64,000 nt of DNA from Pradoshia eiseniae (GTDB taxonomy: Bacteria > Bacillota > Bacilli > Bacillales > Pradoshiaceae), in contig NZ_PKOZ01000007.1 in assembly GCF_002946355.1 (NCBI RefSeq), forward strand, positions 97,765 through 161,764. Direction: 5' to 3'. The notes under the pieces are model-generated. The model made no database searches. It saw nothing but the letters and a program-made list of their open reading frames with translations, and had not been told where the DNA came from. The position numbers were made by a program, and so were the translations under genes. How positions within the stretch are numbered: position 1 is the stretch's first letter; each line of letters starts with the position of its first letter. This document shows positions 8,519 to 17,903 of this stretch, piece by piece.

Positions 8519-9286
8519 AGCTGGAACATGTTTAATGCTATCAACGATATAGGACGGCGTATAGGATGTGCTAGCCAGCATTTCTCTCGTTGTGATACCG
8601 GTCAAAACGAGCACTGATTTCAATCCGAATTCATTCCCCATCTTAATATCTGTTTCAAGCCGGTCACCAATCATATAGCAATCAGCAGGATTCATCATCA
8701 AGACGTCTGTTACGACGAATTCCGCCATGAGCCGGGACGGCTTTCCAGTGATAGAATCAATAGGCTGTCCTGTGGCTCCTTCAAGGGCGCCAATCATGGC
8801 ACCGCAATCCGGGATTTCTCCGCCATCCACTGGACAGGTTCGGTCCGGATTCGTTGCAATGATTTTCGCTTTATTCAACCAAGCTTGATAGGCTTTGTTA
8901 ATTTTCTCATAGGTGAAATTCCGGTCCCAGCCAACGACAACATAACAGGCCTCTTTTTCATCCTCTGTTATTCGAATCCCCATTTCGGTGAGTTCATCAA
9001 TTAAAGGCTGTTCACCAATAACGAGCACGGCCTCTTTTTCATTTAACCTTTCCTGCAAATACTTGGCTGTAATATAGTTAGAATTAATCACTTGATTGAG
9101 CTCGACAGGGATTCCCAGCTCCCGTAATTTCTCTACGTATTGCATTCTTGTAGCAATCGATTTATTCGTCAAAAAAACAACTTGATCCCCGCGATTTTGC
9201 AGCTCAGTTATGGCCTCTTTCGCTCCCTCAATCAATTTATCATCCAGATAAACTGTACCATCCAAATCAAAAATATACCCTCTCAT
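8513..9286 (-). CDS. AraL/NagD-like HAD-IIA phosphatase
   Basis: A 257-residue HAD phosphatase with the nucleophile motif DLDGTV (Asp7, Asp9), motif II FLTNKS, a C2 cap domain in the middle, motif III lysine in GKPS, and motif IV GDRLETDI. It reads much like Bacillus AraL, which dephosphorylates assorted sugar phosphates. It is the last gene of a leftward operon after an ABC importer (gap of 18 bases to the permease), which suggests the importer delivers a phosphorylated molecule that this enzyme cleaves. Substrate is unknown. Confidence 0.85.
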   Translation of the reverse strand: MRGYIFDLDGTVYLDDKLIEGAKEAITELQNRGDQVVFLTNKSIATRMQYVEKLRELGIPVELNQVINSNYITAKYLQERLNEKEAVLVIGEQPLIDELTEMGIRITEDEKEACYVVVGWDRNFTYEKINKAYQAWLNKAKIIATNPDRTCPVDGGEIPDCGAMIGALEGATGQPIDSITGKPSRLMAEFVVTDVLMMNPADCYMIGDRLETDIKMGNEFGLKSVLVLTGITTREMLASTSYTPSYIVDSIKHVPAL

Positions 9287-9304
9287 CCTTCTCCTCCAGA
9301 TTAC

Positions 9305-11002
9305 TCAATCATTTTTTGATAAGCGGTTTGCCACTGCTTGTAAAAATAAGACTAAAATGACCAGGATGACAGACATAGCTGCTGCTGTATAATACTCTCC
9401 TCGGAGAATATTTTGAAATATTGCCAAGCTCATAGGCGCCCATTCTGCCGGAGCGATAAGAATAGAGATGGAAGTCTCTTTAATAACTGTGATGAAAACG
9501 AGCAGGGAGCCAGCTGCAATCCCCGGAAGCATCAAGGGCCCAATAATCGTAATGGCAGCTGTCAGTGGAGTTGCTCCAAGATTAATGGCCGCCTCTTCAA
9601 TGTCCTGCTTGATCGCTCTCATAGATCCCATCGTGGACCTGATCATATAAGGCAATCTTCTAATCGTATAGGCAATGATTAAAAGAAGAGCTGTACCTGT
9701 CAATTGCAAAGGAGCCGTATTGAATGTTTGAATCAAGGCAATCCCAAAGGCAATGCCTGGAACAATCAAAGGGATATTTGTAACAAAATCCAGCTTAGCT
9801 GCATTTTGGCGAACGACGAAATACGAGACAAAGGTCGCTATAACCACACTTAACACTAAAGCCCCAAATGCAAGAATTAAGCTATTCTGGATATTCCCAA
9901 GTGAACTAGTAAAAATGGTTTGATAGTGCTTTAACGTATATCCGTTGGGCAGGAAATCCTTTCCCCAAGTTGTCGCGAATGACTGAATAACAATTGATAT
10001 CATTGCTAAAAATGGCACCAGCACGATAAGGATGCTATAGCCAGAAAGGGCTTTTGTTAATCCGCTATGACTATTCAAGCGCTGCATTTTCGGCTTCCCA
10101 GAAACGGACCCATAATTCCGTCCTTTGGTCAGTAATGTCTGCAGCCAGAAGAAGAAGGCCGCTACCAAAACCATAACAACCGTCAATATCGCTGCTCCGC
10201 CCCAATTATAGAACCCTGCTATCTCACGATAAGCCTCCACAACCAAAAGATTAAGTTCTTTTGGTGCCAGAATGATTGGTGTTCCAAAGTCAGAGAAACT
10301 GACAGTAAAAATCAATAAGGCACTTGAAATGATGCCTGGCAATGCAAGCGGGAATGTCACAAATGCAAACGTAAACCAATTTTTAGCCCCTAAGTTAAGA
10401 GAAGCCTCCTCAAGAGTGATATCACTCACCTTAAAAGCCGCCACCATTGGCCATAAAGCATATGGGAAGAAGAAGAACACCTGCACAATGACGATGCCTG
10501 CCATGGAGTATGGATCAATGAGCATTCCCTCGCCGCCAAGCTTCTGATAAATGGCCGTTATCCATCCGGACCTTCCGAACATCAGAATAAAAGCATAAGC
10601 CGAGATAAATGTCGGTACGATAAGAGGTATCGTACATAACGCAGAAATCGTCCTCTTAAATGGCATAGTCGTTCTTGCGATACCATAAGCAATCGGAACG
10701 CAAATCAGAATGACCAGTACAGCAACTGTGATAGCAAGCTGTAAACTGTTAACGAGACTATTAAAATATCCTTTACTTGTAATAATGCTCTGATACGCAT
10801 CTAATGAAACTCCTTTAAACTTCTCAATCGTAGAGTCAAAAATGGCCGGGTCCGATAACGAGCCCAATAGATTGACAGGCTGCCCCGTAAAGCTGACCAA
10901 AAAGACTGACAGTAAAGGCAGGATTAAAAATAAGCCAAAAAACAAATAGATGAGTACTCTTACAAGTGTAAGGCCATTAAATGCTCGTTTCCCCTTTTTC
11001 AT
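9305..11002 (-). CDS. ABC importer permease, two fused permease domains (FbpB/AfuB type)
   Basis: A 565-residue protein with about twelve membrane helices: two BPD_transp_1 domains in one chain. Each carries an EAA coupling loop, LEEASLNLGAKNWFTF near residue 200 and IEEAAINLGATPLTAA near residue 480. The layout matches the ferric-iron/2-aminoethylphosphonate/hexose-phosphate permease family. Its start overlaps the ATPase gene stop by four bases. No Fur-box-like sequence was noticed upstream of the operon, and a phosphatase follows, so iron is not the favoured substrate. Confidence 0.9.
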   Translation of the reverse strand: MKKGKRAFNGLTLVRVLIYLFFGLFLILPLLSVFLVSFTGQPVNLLGSLSDPAIFDSTIEKFKGVSLDAYQSIITSKGYFNSLVNSLQLAITVAVLVILICVPIAYGIARTTMPFKRTISALCTIPLIVPTFISAYAFILMFGRSGWITAIYQKLGGEGMLIDPYSMAGIVIVQVFFFFPYALWPMVAAFKVSDITLEEASLNLGAKNWFTFAFVTFPLALPGIISSALLIFTVSFSDFGTPIILAPKELNLLVVEAYREIAGFYNWGGAAILTVVMVLVAAFFFWLQTLLTKGRNYGSVSGKPKMQRLNSHSGLTKALSGYSILIVLVPFLAMISIVIQSFATTWGKDFLPNGYTLKHYQTIFTSSLGNIQNSLILAFGALVLSVVIATFVSYFVVRQNAAKLDFVTNIPLIVPGIAFGIALIQTFNTAPLQLTGTALLLIIAYTIRRLPYMIRSTMGSMRAIKQDIEEAAINLGATPLTAAITIIGPLMLPGIAAGSLLVFITVIKETSISILIAPAEWAPMSLAIFQNILRGEYYTAAAMSVILVILVLFLQAVANRLSKND

Positions 11003-12126
11003 ATGACCAGCACCCTTTCAGGATCTATGGCCAGCTTAACCTTTGTTCCGGGCTTCAGGATACTCTCACCTGAGGCATAGGTGGCATCCACAATCAATTG
11101 ATGGTTCGCGAACTTCACCTCGTAACGTACGATGGACCCTAGATATGTAGAGATTAAGATCTCACCTTCTAATATATTCATGGAATCAGAATTCATTTCT
11201 GTATCCCTATGGTGAATTTGAATGCTTTCAGGACGAATGATAGCCGTCCCGTTATCCTTGCTCTGATGGAGTGTTTTTAATGTGAATCCATCTCCTTTTA
11301 AGATCGTGTACTCTCCGTCTTGGATAGCTGAGTTCACATGCAGACTATTGGACGTGCCTACGAAATTAGCAATAAAAGAAGTGGAAGGATGACTATATAA
11401 ATCAGTTGGCTTCCCTATTTGCATAACTTCCCCATTATTCATAACAGCCACACGATCGGCCATGCTCATCGCTTCCTCCTGATCATGCGTGACAAAAATA
11501 GTAGTGATTCCTAAGTCCTGCTGAATCCTCCTAATGGTATTTCTCATCGAATGCCGGAGCTTCTGGTCTAGATTCGAAAGCGGTTCATCCATCAACAGAA
11601 CAGCCGGTTCCATGACAAGGGCGCGGCCCAATGCCACACGCTGCTGCTGTCCTCCTGAAAGCTCACTCGTCAGCCTTTCAGCATATTGGTCAAGCTCCAT
11701 ATATTCCAATATCTCCATGACCTTCCGTTCCATATCCTTCGGCATGCGGCCAAGCCTTCTATTGAGAAGACGCGCATAGACACCCATCTTGGCCAGCACA
11801 TTTTTTTCATTCAATTGCTTAATATTAAGGCTATATGCTACATTTTCAAAAACATTCATATGAGGAAAAAGTGCATAGCTCTGAAAGACCATTCCGCAAT
11901 TCCGTCTATTCGGCGGAATATGATTGACCTGCTCATTCCCGATTGTAATAGTCCCTGATGTAGGATCCTCAAAGCCTGCAATGCATCTCATCGTGGTTGT
12001 CTTTCCGCATCCCGATGGGCCGAGGAGGGCAAAAAATTCGCCCTCTTCGATCTCAAGATTGACATTGTTCAGTGCCTTAACCCCAGAAAACTCTTTATTC
12101 AACTGATGGACTGTAACGGCTCCCAT
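10999..12126 (-). CDS. ABC importer ATP-binding protein
   Basis: A 375-residue ATPase: Walker A GPSGCGKTT, Q-loop MVFQSYALFPHM, signature LSGGQQQRVALGRALV, Walker B VLLMDEPLSNLD and switch histidine FVTHDQEEA, followed by a C-terminal TOBE-like domain (about residues 280-375). There is an insertion of roughly 25 residues after the Q-loop (around KMGVYARLLNRRLGRM) compared with typical FbpC/PotA proteins. It lies between the binding-protein gene and the permease gene and should drive that permease. Confidence 0.92.
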   Translation of the reverse strand: MGAVTVHQLNKEFSGVKALNNVNLEIEEGEFFALLGPSGCGKTTTMRCIAGFEDPTSGTITIGNEQVNHIPPNRRNCGMVFQSYALFPHMNVFENVAYSLNIKQLNEKNVLAKMGVYARLLNRRLGRMPKDMERKVMEILEYMELDQYAERLTSELSGGQQQRVALGRALVMEPAVLLMDEPLSNLDQKLRHSMRNTIRRIQQDLGITTIFVTHDQEEAMSMADRVAVMNNGEVMQIGKPTDLYSHPSTSFIANFVGTSNSLHVNSAIQDGEYTILKGDGFTLKTLHQSKDNGTAIIRPESIQIHHRDTEMNSDSMNILEGEILISTYLGSIVRYEVKFANHQLIVDATYASGESILKPGTKVKLAIDPERVLVI

Positions 12127-12144
12127 GATATCCCACCTTCTTCA

Positions 12145-13194
12145 TTACTGGAATTTCTCTTTCCATTCATTTCTGACTTTGTCATAATTCTTATTCACCC
12201 AATCGATATCTAAATCAACGGCATGAGATTTTACGTTCTCAAGTGTCAGCGGTGTTTTGGATTCTACATCCGGGTTAATCGGAATGTGATACCAATCAGC
12301 AAGAATTTGCTGGGCATCCTTAGATAACATGAAATCCATAAATTCCTTTGCTCCCTTTTCATTTGGAGCACCTTCCACCATTGAGATTGGATTGACTAGA
12401 ATAGGCGTTTTATCCGGAACGACGAAATCAACTGTTTCCCCTTTTGCCTGTGCTTCATATGCCATAAAGTCAAAGCCGACTGCGATATGGGCTTCTCCCA
12501 TCGCCACTGCCTTTGTAGGGGCAGAACCCGAATCCGGCATGGAGTTCGCTTGATCAACTAACTTCTCCATATACTCCCAGCCCTCTGACTCGCCGCGCTG
12601 CATCATTTGGTTCAATACCATTAAGGTAGAGGTTCCCGATGCAGCAGGATTGGCGAATTGGATTTTCCCTTTCCATTTAGGATCGAGCAAATCATCCCAA
12701 GTCTTTGGCGCTTCCTCTTTCTTCACCAATTCCGTATTATAAGCAAAGCCCAGGACGAAAACCTCGACTCCAACATACTTATCATCCTCATGCTTGAGCT
12801 TTATGCCATCTTCAACCACTTCCCAATCCTTAGCTTCATCAGGCATATAAGCACCAATAATACCTTTATCAGCATTAGCTTCAAACGTCAGAATCCCTCC
12901 GCCTCCGTACCATACGTCACCTTGCGGATTATCCTTTTCAGCCATCATCCGATTAACCAAGATGTTCGTCCCAGCGTACTGGACGTCCACCTTACCGCCA
13001 TTGACCTCTTCAAACTTAGAAGCAAGCTCTTTTGTAAAGTCAGGCGTCTCTGGCGAATACAAGGTAATATTCCCTGGACCATCCGATGATCCTCCGCCAT
13101 TACCACCCGAGCTTTCTTCCCCTGCACAGCCTGCCAGCAGTCCCCCAATCAAACCTAGAGCTAATAATGGCTTTTTCCAATGATACTTTGCCAC
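12145..13194 (-). CDS. ABC importer substrate-binding lipoprotein
   Basis: A 349-residue lipoprotein with the lipobox LLAGC and a Gly/Ser linker, followed by a type II periplasmic binding fold of the AfuA/FbpA/PhnS group (ITLYSPETPDFTKEL, WKGKIQFANPAASGTS, GFDFMAYEAQAKG). First gene of the binding protein-ATPase-permease-phosphatase operon. Members of this group bind ferric iron, 2-aminoethylphosphonate or hexose phosphates; no phnW/phnX neighbour is present. The association with an AraL-like phosphatase and nearby glpP favours a phosphorylated organic ligand, an inference. Confidence 0.88.
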   Translation of the reverse strand: MAKYHWKKPLLALGLIGGLLAGCAGEESSGGNGGGSSDGPGNITLYSPETPDFTKELASKFEEVNGGKVDVQYAGTNILVNRMMAEKDNPQGDVWYGGGGILTFEANADKGIIGAYMPDEAKDWEVVEDGIKLKHEDDKYVGVEVFVLGFAYNTELVKKEEAPKTWDDLLDPKWKGKIQFANPAASGTSTLMVLNQMMQRGESEGWEYMEKLVDQANSMPDSGSAPTKAVAMGEAHIAVGFDFMAYEAQAKGETVDFVVPDKTPILVNPISMVEGAPNEKGAKEFMDFMLSKDAQQILADWYHIPINPDVESKTPLTLENVKSHAVDLDIDWVNKNYDKVRNEWKEKFQ

Positions 13195-13681
13195 TGCATG
13201 TCATCCCCCTTTTTAATGTTCGCCGAATAAGCAAGAAAAAAGAGAACACGCCCAATGATAGCCTTCAATTGTAAAGGCTTTCATTTTAGGCATCTTCTCA
13301 TATTCTCCTACCTGATTATTCGATTACCTATAATTATAAACACTATTAACCAAATATCAACAATTATTTGAATATTTACCAAATAATAGGTTGGCCTCAG
13401 CGCAAATTTTTGCTTGCATCACCACTTTTCCTGAATATTTATAATGACAATATGTTAAAGGTATATTCTTCCAGTAAAATTAATTGATCTCTACTTGTCC
13501 TCTTTTTTACTAATATTTACAGTTAAAAATAATTTCAAAAAACATATTATTATTTGAGATTTTCAGAAAAATCATCTATTATATAACAGTATAAACCACT
13601 ATAGGAAGGAGTTCTCATTTTAGTATATTACTATATTATATAACACGGTATTTTTACCGATAATCAAAAGGGGGAAGAGAA
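13195..13681. other. 487 bp divergent intergenic region
   Basis: Very AT-rich. It holds the leaders of the ABC operon (left) and cstA (right). The only structures noticed are a short hairpin CGGTA/TACCG at about 13647-13660, just before the cstA ribosome site AAAGGGGGAAGAG, and an orphan AGGAAGGAG at 13602-13610 with no start codon behind it. No ORF, cre-like or Fur-like site was convincing. Confidence 0.4.
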
Positions 13682-15160
13682 ATGATTACATTTTTGCTAG
13701 CGGTTGCTTTGCTTGTCCTTGCCTATTTCACGTACGGGAAATATGTAGAAAAAGTATTTGGTCCGAAAAATGATAGGCTGACACCAGCTTACTCCAATCA
13801 GGACGGCGTGGATTATGTACCGATGGGCAAACAAAAGAACGCAATGATTCAATTATTAAATATAGCTGGGACGGGTCCAATATTCGGGCCAATCATGGGG
13901 GCTTTATATGGACCGGTCGCATTTTTGTGGATTGTATTAGGTGCCATTTTTGCTGGTGCGGTACATGATTATTTAACAGGGATGATTTCAATCCGCAACC
14001 GCGGTGCACATATCCCTGAGCTAGCCGGCAAATTTTTAGGAAAGCTATCGAAGCATCTTGTAAACGCTTTCGCCTTATTGCTGTTGCTGTTAGTAGGTAC
14101 CGTGTTTGTCACTACTCCAGCTTCTTTATTACATGCATTGATGGATGGAAAAGTGGCTTTAGGCATTCTCATCGGAGCTATCTTCCTTTATTACTTCTTA
14201 TCAACGGTGTTGCCAATTGATAAAATTATCGGCCGTCTCTATCCTTATTTCGGGGCTACCTTATTAATTGGAACACTCGGGGTTGGAGGGTCCTTGCTGT
14301 TATCAGACTATTCTATTCCTGAATTGACATTAACTAATCTGCATCCAGCAGATTTACCGATTTTCCCGATTCTTTTCTTAACTATCACATGCGGTGCCTT
14401 ATCTGGCTTCCATGCCACACAGTCACCTATCATCTCTAGAACAACACAAAAAGAAAAACAGGGCCGTTACATCTTTTACGGTATGATGATTGCTGAAGCT
14501 ATTATCGCCATGATTTGGGCGGCAGCAGCCATGAGCTTATTCGATGGACAAAATCTGCAGACACTAATCAATGAGGGTACTGCCTCATTAGTTGTAAACG
14601 AAGTGTCGATGACATTATTAGGAGCAGTAGGCGGAACAATAGCAGTTTTAGGGGCGGTCGTTCTTCCGATCACTTCTGGGGATACAGCTTTCCGTGCGGC
14701 TCGCTCTATTATCGCTGATTATCTAAACATCAATCAGTCTAAGCTAGCAAAACGTCTAGCCATCGCACTGCCGCTATTCGCTCTTTCTTTCTTATTAACA
14801 AAAATCGATTTCAATATCCTATGGCGTTATTTCTCATTCGCAAACCAAGGGACTTCAGCCCTGGCATTATGGATTGCTACGATGTATTTATTAGTCAAAG
14901 GGAAAAATTATTTTATAAGTTTAATTCCAGCGCTCTTCATTACCGATATGGTCGCAACCTACATCCTATTTGACGCGAAGCTTGGTTTCGGATTATCCTA
15001 CAGCGCATCTCATATCGGCGGAATGATCATCACAGCCCTTATCGCTGTTGCCTTCTTTGTAAAAGCAAAGAAGAACAAAGCGGATGGACTGCAGGTAGAC
15101 CTCGAGGAAGAAGATGCACCAAAAAACAATCGCGATGGATTAAAACGGGCTGGTGTCTAA
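13682..15160 (+). CDS. cstA: CstA-family carbon starvation transporter (short form)
   Basis: A 492-residue polytopic membrane protein with the CstA signature near the N terminus (QLLNIAGTGPIFGPIMGA, then AGAVHDYLTGMISIRNRGAHIPEL). CstA proteins take up pyruvate and/or peptides during carbon limitation. It is shorter than the E. coli protein of about 700 residues, as in many Firmicutes, and ends in a Lys/Glu-rich cytoplasmic tail. It stands alone between divergent and convergent neighbours, so it is probably monocistronic, ending at the hairpin at 15271-15316. Confidence 0.9.
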   Translation: MITFLLAVALLVLAYFTYGKYVEKVFGPKNDRLTPAYSNQDGVDYVPMGKQKNAMIQLLNIAGTGPIFGPIMGALYGPVAFLWIVLGAIFAGAVHDYLTGMISIRNRGAHIPELAGKFLGKLSKHLVNAFALLLLLLVGTVFVTTPASLLHALMDGKVALGILIGAIFLYYFLSTVLPIDKIIGRLYPYFGATLLIGTLGVGGSLLLSDYSIPELTLTNLHPADLPIFPILFLTITCGALSGFHATQSPIISRTTQKEKQGRYIFYGMMIAEAIIAMIWAAAAMSLFDGQNLQTLINEGTASLVVNEVSMTLLGAVGGTIAVLGAVVLPITSGDTAFRAARSIIADYLNINQSKLAKRLAIALPLFALSFLLTKIDFNILWRYFSFANQGTSALALWIATMYLLVKGKNYFISLIPALFITDMVATYILFDAKLGFGLSYSASHIGGMIITALIAVAFFVKAKKNKADGLQVDLEEEDAPKNNRDGLKRAGV

Positions 15161-15270
15161 ATCGATACCTTATAATAGCCAAGAGTGCATTTGACCGACT
15201 GTTGAAATTAATGGCATTGACCTTAAATACGTAAAAAGAGGCTGACACAAAACCTTCCTCTTTCATGGAT

Positions 15271-15316
15271 AAAGCCGGTGAAGCTTTTACTTATCGTAAA
15301 ACTCCACCGGCTTTTC
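15271..15316. terminator. Bidirectional terminator between cstA and the dnaN paralogue
   Basis: Long stem AAAGCCGGTG / CACCGGCTTT extended by GCTTTTAC-like and GTAAAACT-like inner arms around a short loop. It can serve both convergent genes. Confidence 0.85.
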
Positions 15317-15349
15317 CTTGTGTTCTTAAAGACTGTTATTCTTGCATCT

Positions 15350-16474
15350 CTACATTCGTACTGGAGAAATCAAATGCAGATGTTTATCATCACCAAATGG
15401 CTGAACCATTACGGGTCTGATAGATCCATGGAAGCTTAAGACGACCTTTTCTTCTCTAATTGCTTTGAGTGCTTCAAGCAGGTAGCGGCCATCAAGCATG
15501 ATTTCCAGCTCTTCTTCTCCGTCTAACAACTCAATTGTCTGTATTTCTTCGATTTTGCCGACCGCGGTCGATTTAGAGTAGATTTTGAGCTGGCTGCCAT
15601 TTTTGACAGCAAGCGAGATGGTATTATGCCGCCATTCACTTGCAAATAAAGAAGCCCTGTCCACGCCAAGCAAAAGATCCTTCCGGTTGGACACAATGAC
15701 ACTCTTTGATTCTTTCGGAAACAGATTCCCTATGTTCGGATAATTGCCTTCAATCAGCCTTGATAACAACAGGAGGGAATCTGATTGAAAGAGAATATAA
15801 TTTTCAGAAACAGCCATTTTCACAGGGTTAGAGTGCTGCAATAGCTTTGCTAAGTCCAATAAGGTTTTACCCGGCACGATACATCCGTTCTTCCATCCTG
15901 CCTCTACCATCGCCTTTCGCAGCGCCAGGCGTTGCCCATTGGTAGCTGCTAAAGAGAGCTCTCCGCCCTGTACAGAAATATGAACGCCTGACAATATTGG
16001 CCTTGAATCTGTCTTTGCCACAGCAAAAGCTGTCTGTTTGACCATCTCTGCCAACTCTTCTCCAGGCAAAGAGACTGTACTCGATTTGTCCATTTGCGGG
16101 AGTACGGGGTATTCGTCTGGATTATATCCATTCATCGTCGTGATAATATCCTCTGCCTGCACTGTAATATGGAAATCTCCATTTGCCTCGATAAACATGT
16201 CACTTGGCAGCTTCTTCACTATTTCGCTGAAGTACTTACCGGGGATGACGGCACTTCCTTCTTTATAGATTTGAACGACGACTTTTTCGTCCGCGATAGC
16301 AGGTATGATTCTTTGGATGACGATATTGGAATCGCTGCCAGTTAAGGTCACTCCATTTGCATCTGCCGTCAATTTAATTCCGCTCAATATGGGATGTGCC
16401 GGCTTGTTTGAGACCGCATACATGACTTCCTGCACAGCCTGCTTGAGATAGTCCTTCTGAATAGAAAATTGCAT
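15350..16474 (-). CDS. DNA polymerase III beta subunit (sliding clamp) paralogue
   Basis: A 374-residue clamp with three repeated domains: MQFSIQKDYLKQAVQEV, the HPILSGI segment, TVSLPGEELAEMVKQTAF, then RPILSGVHI, and the C-terminal SPVRM matching the usual PMR(L/M) end. I set the start at ATG 16474, giving the standard MxFxIxxxxL opening; the open frame runs 19 codons further upstream without support. The genuine dnaN normally follows dnaA; here neighbours are cstA and a phosphoesterase, so this is probably a second clamp, as known in some Bacillus cereus-group genomes. Function in replication or repair is inferred. Confidence 0.85.
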   Translation of the reverse strand: MQFSIQKDYLKQAVQEVMYAVSNKPAHPILSGIKLTADANGVTLTGSDSNIVIQRIIPAIADEKVVVQIYKEGSAVIPGKYFSEIVKKLPSDMFIEANGDFHITVQAEDIITTMNGYNPDEYPVLPQMDKSSTVSLPGEELAEMVKQTAFAVAKTDSRPILSGVHISVQGGELSLAATNGQRLALRKAMVEAGWKNGCIVPGKTLLDLAKLLQHSNPVKMAVSENYILFQSDSLLLLSRLIEGNYPNIGNLFPKESKSVIVSNRKDLLLGVDRASLFASEWRHNTISLAVKNGSQLKIYSKSTAVGKIEEIQTIELLDGEEELEIMLDGRYLLEALKAIREEKVVLSFHGSIRPVMVQPFGDDKHLHLISPVRM

Positions 16475-16526
16475 AGCGAGTACCTCTCCGTTATCCGAAT
16501 TGAATAGCTTCATTTTAACATATATT

Positions 16527-16560
16527 GACAAAAAGCACGCATCCTTCGAGATGCGTGCTT
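16527..16560 (-). terminator. Terminator of the metallophosphoesterase gene
   Basis: Stem AAGCACGCAT / ATGCGTGCTT around an eight-base loop, with TTTTTGTC following on the minus strand. It starts a few bases after the stop of the leftward gene. Confidence 0.88.
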
Positions 16561-16563
16561 GTC

Positions 16564-17646
16564 TTAGTTGAAATTCACATTAATGACCCATACTTCAGAT
16601 CTAGTTCCGATTCGAAGGGGAGGTCCCCAAGTACCAAAGCCAGATGAGACGAATGAATGGAGATTTCCTTTCTTCAAATGTCCCCAATCATTTTCATAAA
16701 TCCAATCAGTCATCAGGTTCCCTGGGAAAATCTGTCCGCGATGTGTATGACCAGAAAGAATGATGTCTACTCCGCTTGCCTCTGCTTGTGACAGCTCCAT
16801 CGGTGTATGGTCAAGCATGATGACAGGCTTAGATTGATCAAACCCTTCAACAAGGTCTTTAATAGAGGAGCGTTTATCATCCGTCAAATCCTTGCGTCCA
16901 ACAAGATAAAGCCCGTCTATTTCCTTAGTCTCATCCATAAGCATATGGATACCGCCATCCTCCAGTTCTTCCTCAAGCTCTTCAAGATCGTCCCCATAAT
17001 AATCATGATTGCCCGGGGACATATACACCCCGAGCGGCGGCTCCATGCTGCTGAAGATATCAATCATATTCTCTTCCTTAAATGTGTCTATCTGATCATC
17101 AATGATATCACCAGGTATTAGAACAATATCTGGTTTCTCCTCCTCGACAATCCGCGCGAGCTTTTCCAGATGGCCGCTTCCTACAATGGGCCCCAAATGG
17201 GTATCAGAGGCCATTAATATCTTCAAGGAATCACGGCCCGCCTCCTTATTAACCTCAACATGATCATAGCGCACGACCGGGCTGAACGCCTGATAGGATC
17301 CATAAGCAATGACTCCCGCAAAGAAGAGGAAATAAATGATTCCCATGACCATGAGACCCTTTTTCTTTAATAGATAAAAAGCAAGGTTAAATACAGGGAG
17401 CAATAGAAGACTATAACCAACGATGATAAACCAATAACCGCCAATCCACTTAAAGATTCCAAGATACGGTATCATTCCGATGAACATCGATATAGAGAGG
17501 AGTAGAAACAATACCGTGTACGTTTTCTTGAACCTTCTAAACGGGGACACCGAAAGCCAGGCTTTCCCATTCCGCCATAAATAAAAGCATATCGCTCCGT
17601 ATATTAGAACCGTAAGGATTATCATAAGCACCATTTTAATGACCAT
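16564..17646 (-). CDS. Membrane-anchored metallophosphoesterase
   Basis: A 360-residue protein. The first about 125 residues hold four predicted transmembrane helices; the rest is a calcineurin-like phosphoesterase with DTHLGP, PGDIIDD, PGNHDYY and SGHTHRGQ, which supply the dinuclear metal ligands. This arrangement matches YkuE/YpbG-like phosphoesterases acting at the membrane; the substrate is not predictable from sequence. It carries its own terminator and stands alone. Confidence 0.88.
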   Translation of the reverse strand: MVIKMVLMIILTVLIYGAICFYLWRNGKAWLSVSPFRRFKKTYTVLFLLLSISMFIGMIPYLGIFKWIGGYWFIIVGYSLLLLPVFNLAFYLLKKKGLMVMGIIYFLFFAGVIAYGSYQAFSPVVRYDHVEVNKEAGRDSLKILMASDTHLGPIVGSGHLEKLARIVEEEKPDIVLIPGDIIDDQIDTFKEENMIDIFSSMEPPLGVYMSPGNHDYYGDDLEELEEELEDGGIHMLMDETKEIDGLYLVGRKDLTDDKRSSIKDLVEGFDQSKPVIMLDHTPMELSQAEASGVDIILSGHTHRGQIFPGNLMTDWIYENDWGHLKKGNLHSFVSSGFGTWGPPLRIGTRSEVWVINVNFN

Positions 17647-17703
17647 TTCTCAAGCCAGACCCCATCTCACTAGAAATTACCTCTAGAATATCACATCTAG
17701 TGG

Positions 17704-17835
17704 TTAATCCGGTATTGTTGTGTTCTCGTCTCCTTTGGAGTTAGAGAGCACAGAAGGCTGGCCATTTGATACCATCACATCCTTGAAATACTCTTCTCGG
17801 AAATATACGATAGATGCTATCTCCTTATTTTCCAT
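17704..17835 (-). CDS. Candidate small protein, 43 residues
   Basis: ATG-started frame preceded by AAGGTAAAGGGGA and ending in TAA. The predicted product (MENKEIASIVYFREEYF...) is hydrophilic with no signal or membrane segment. Only the ribosome site and the intact frame support it; I recognise no family. A hairpin terminator lies just upstream on the same strand. Confidence 0.3.
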   Translation of the reverse strand: MENKEIASIVYFREEYFKDVMVSNGQPSVLSNSKGDENTTIPD

Positions 17836-17871
17836 TCCCCTTTACCTTAATAATCATCTAGTAAACACAAA

Positions 17872-17903
17872 CAAAAAAAGCGCCCAATGTAACAGGCACT
17901 TAT
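17872..17903 (-). terminator. Terminator-like hairpin of unassigned transcript
   Basis: On the minus strand AGTGCC and GGCGCT pair (one G-U) around a loop and are followed by T7. No annotated gene ends into it from the right, so it may end a small RNA or attenuate the small leftward ORF. Confidence 0.5.

Noticed and set aside
9305..13194. Naming the ABC system a ferric iron or 2-aminoethylphosphonate importer
   Set aside because: No Fur-like box, siderophore, phnW or phnX gene; the adjacent gene is an AraL-like phosphatase. Substrate left open.
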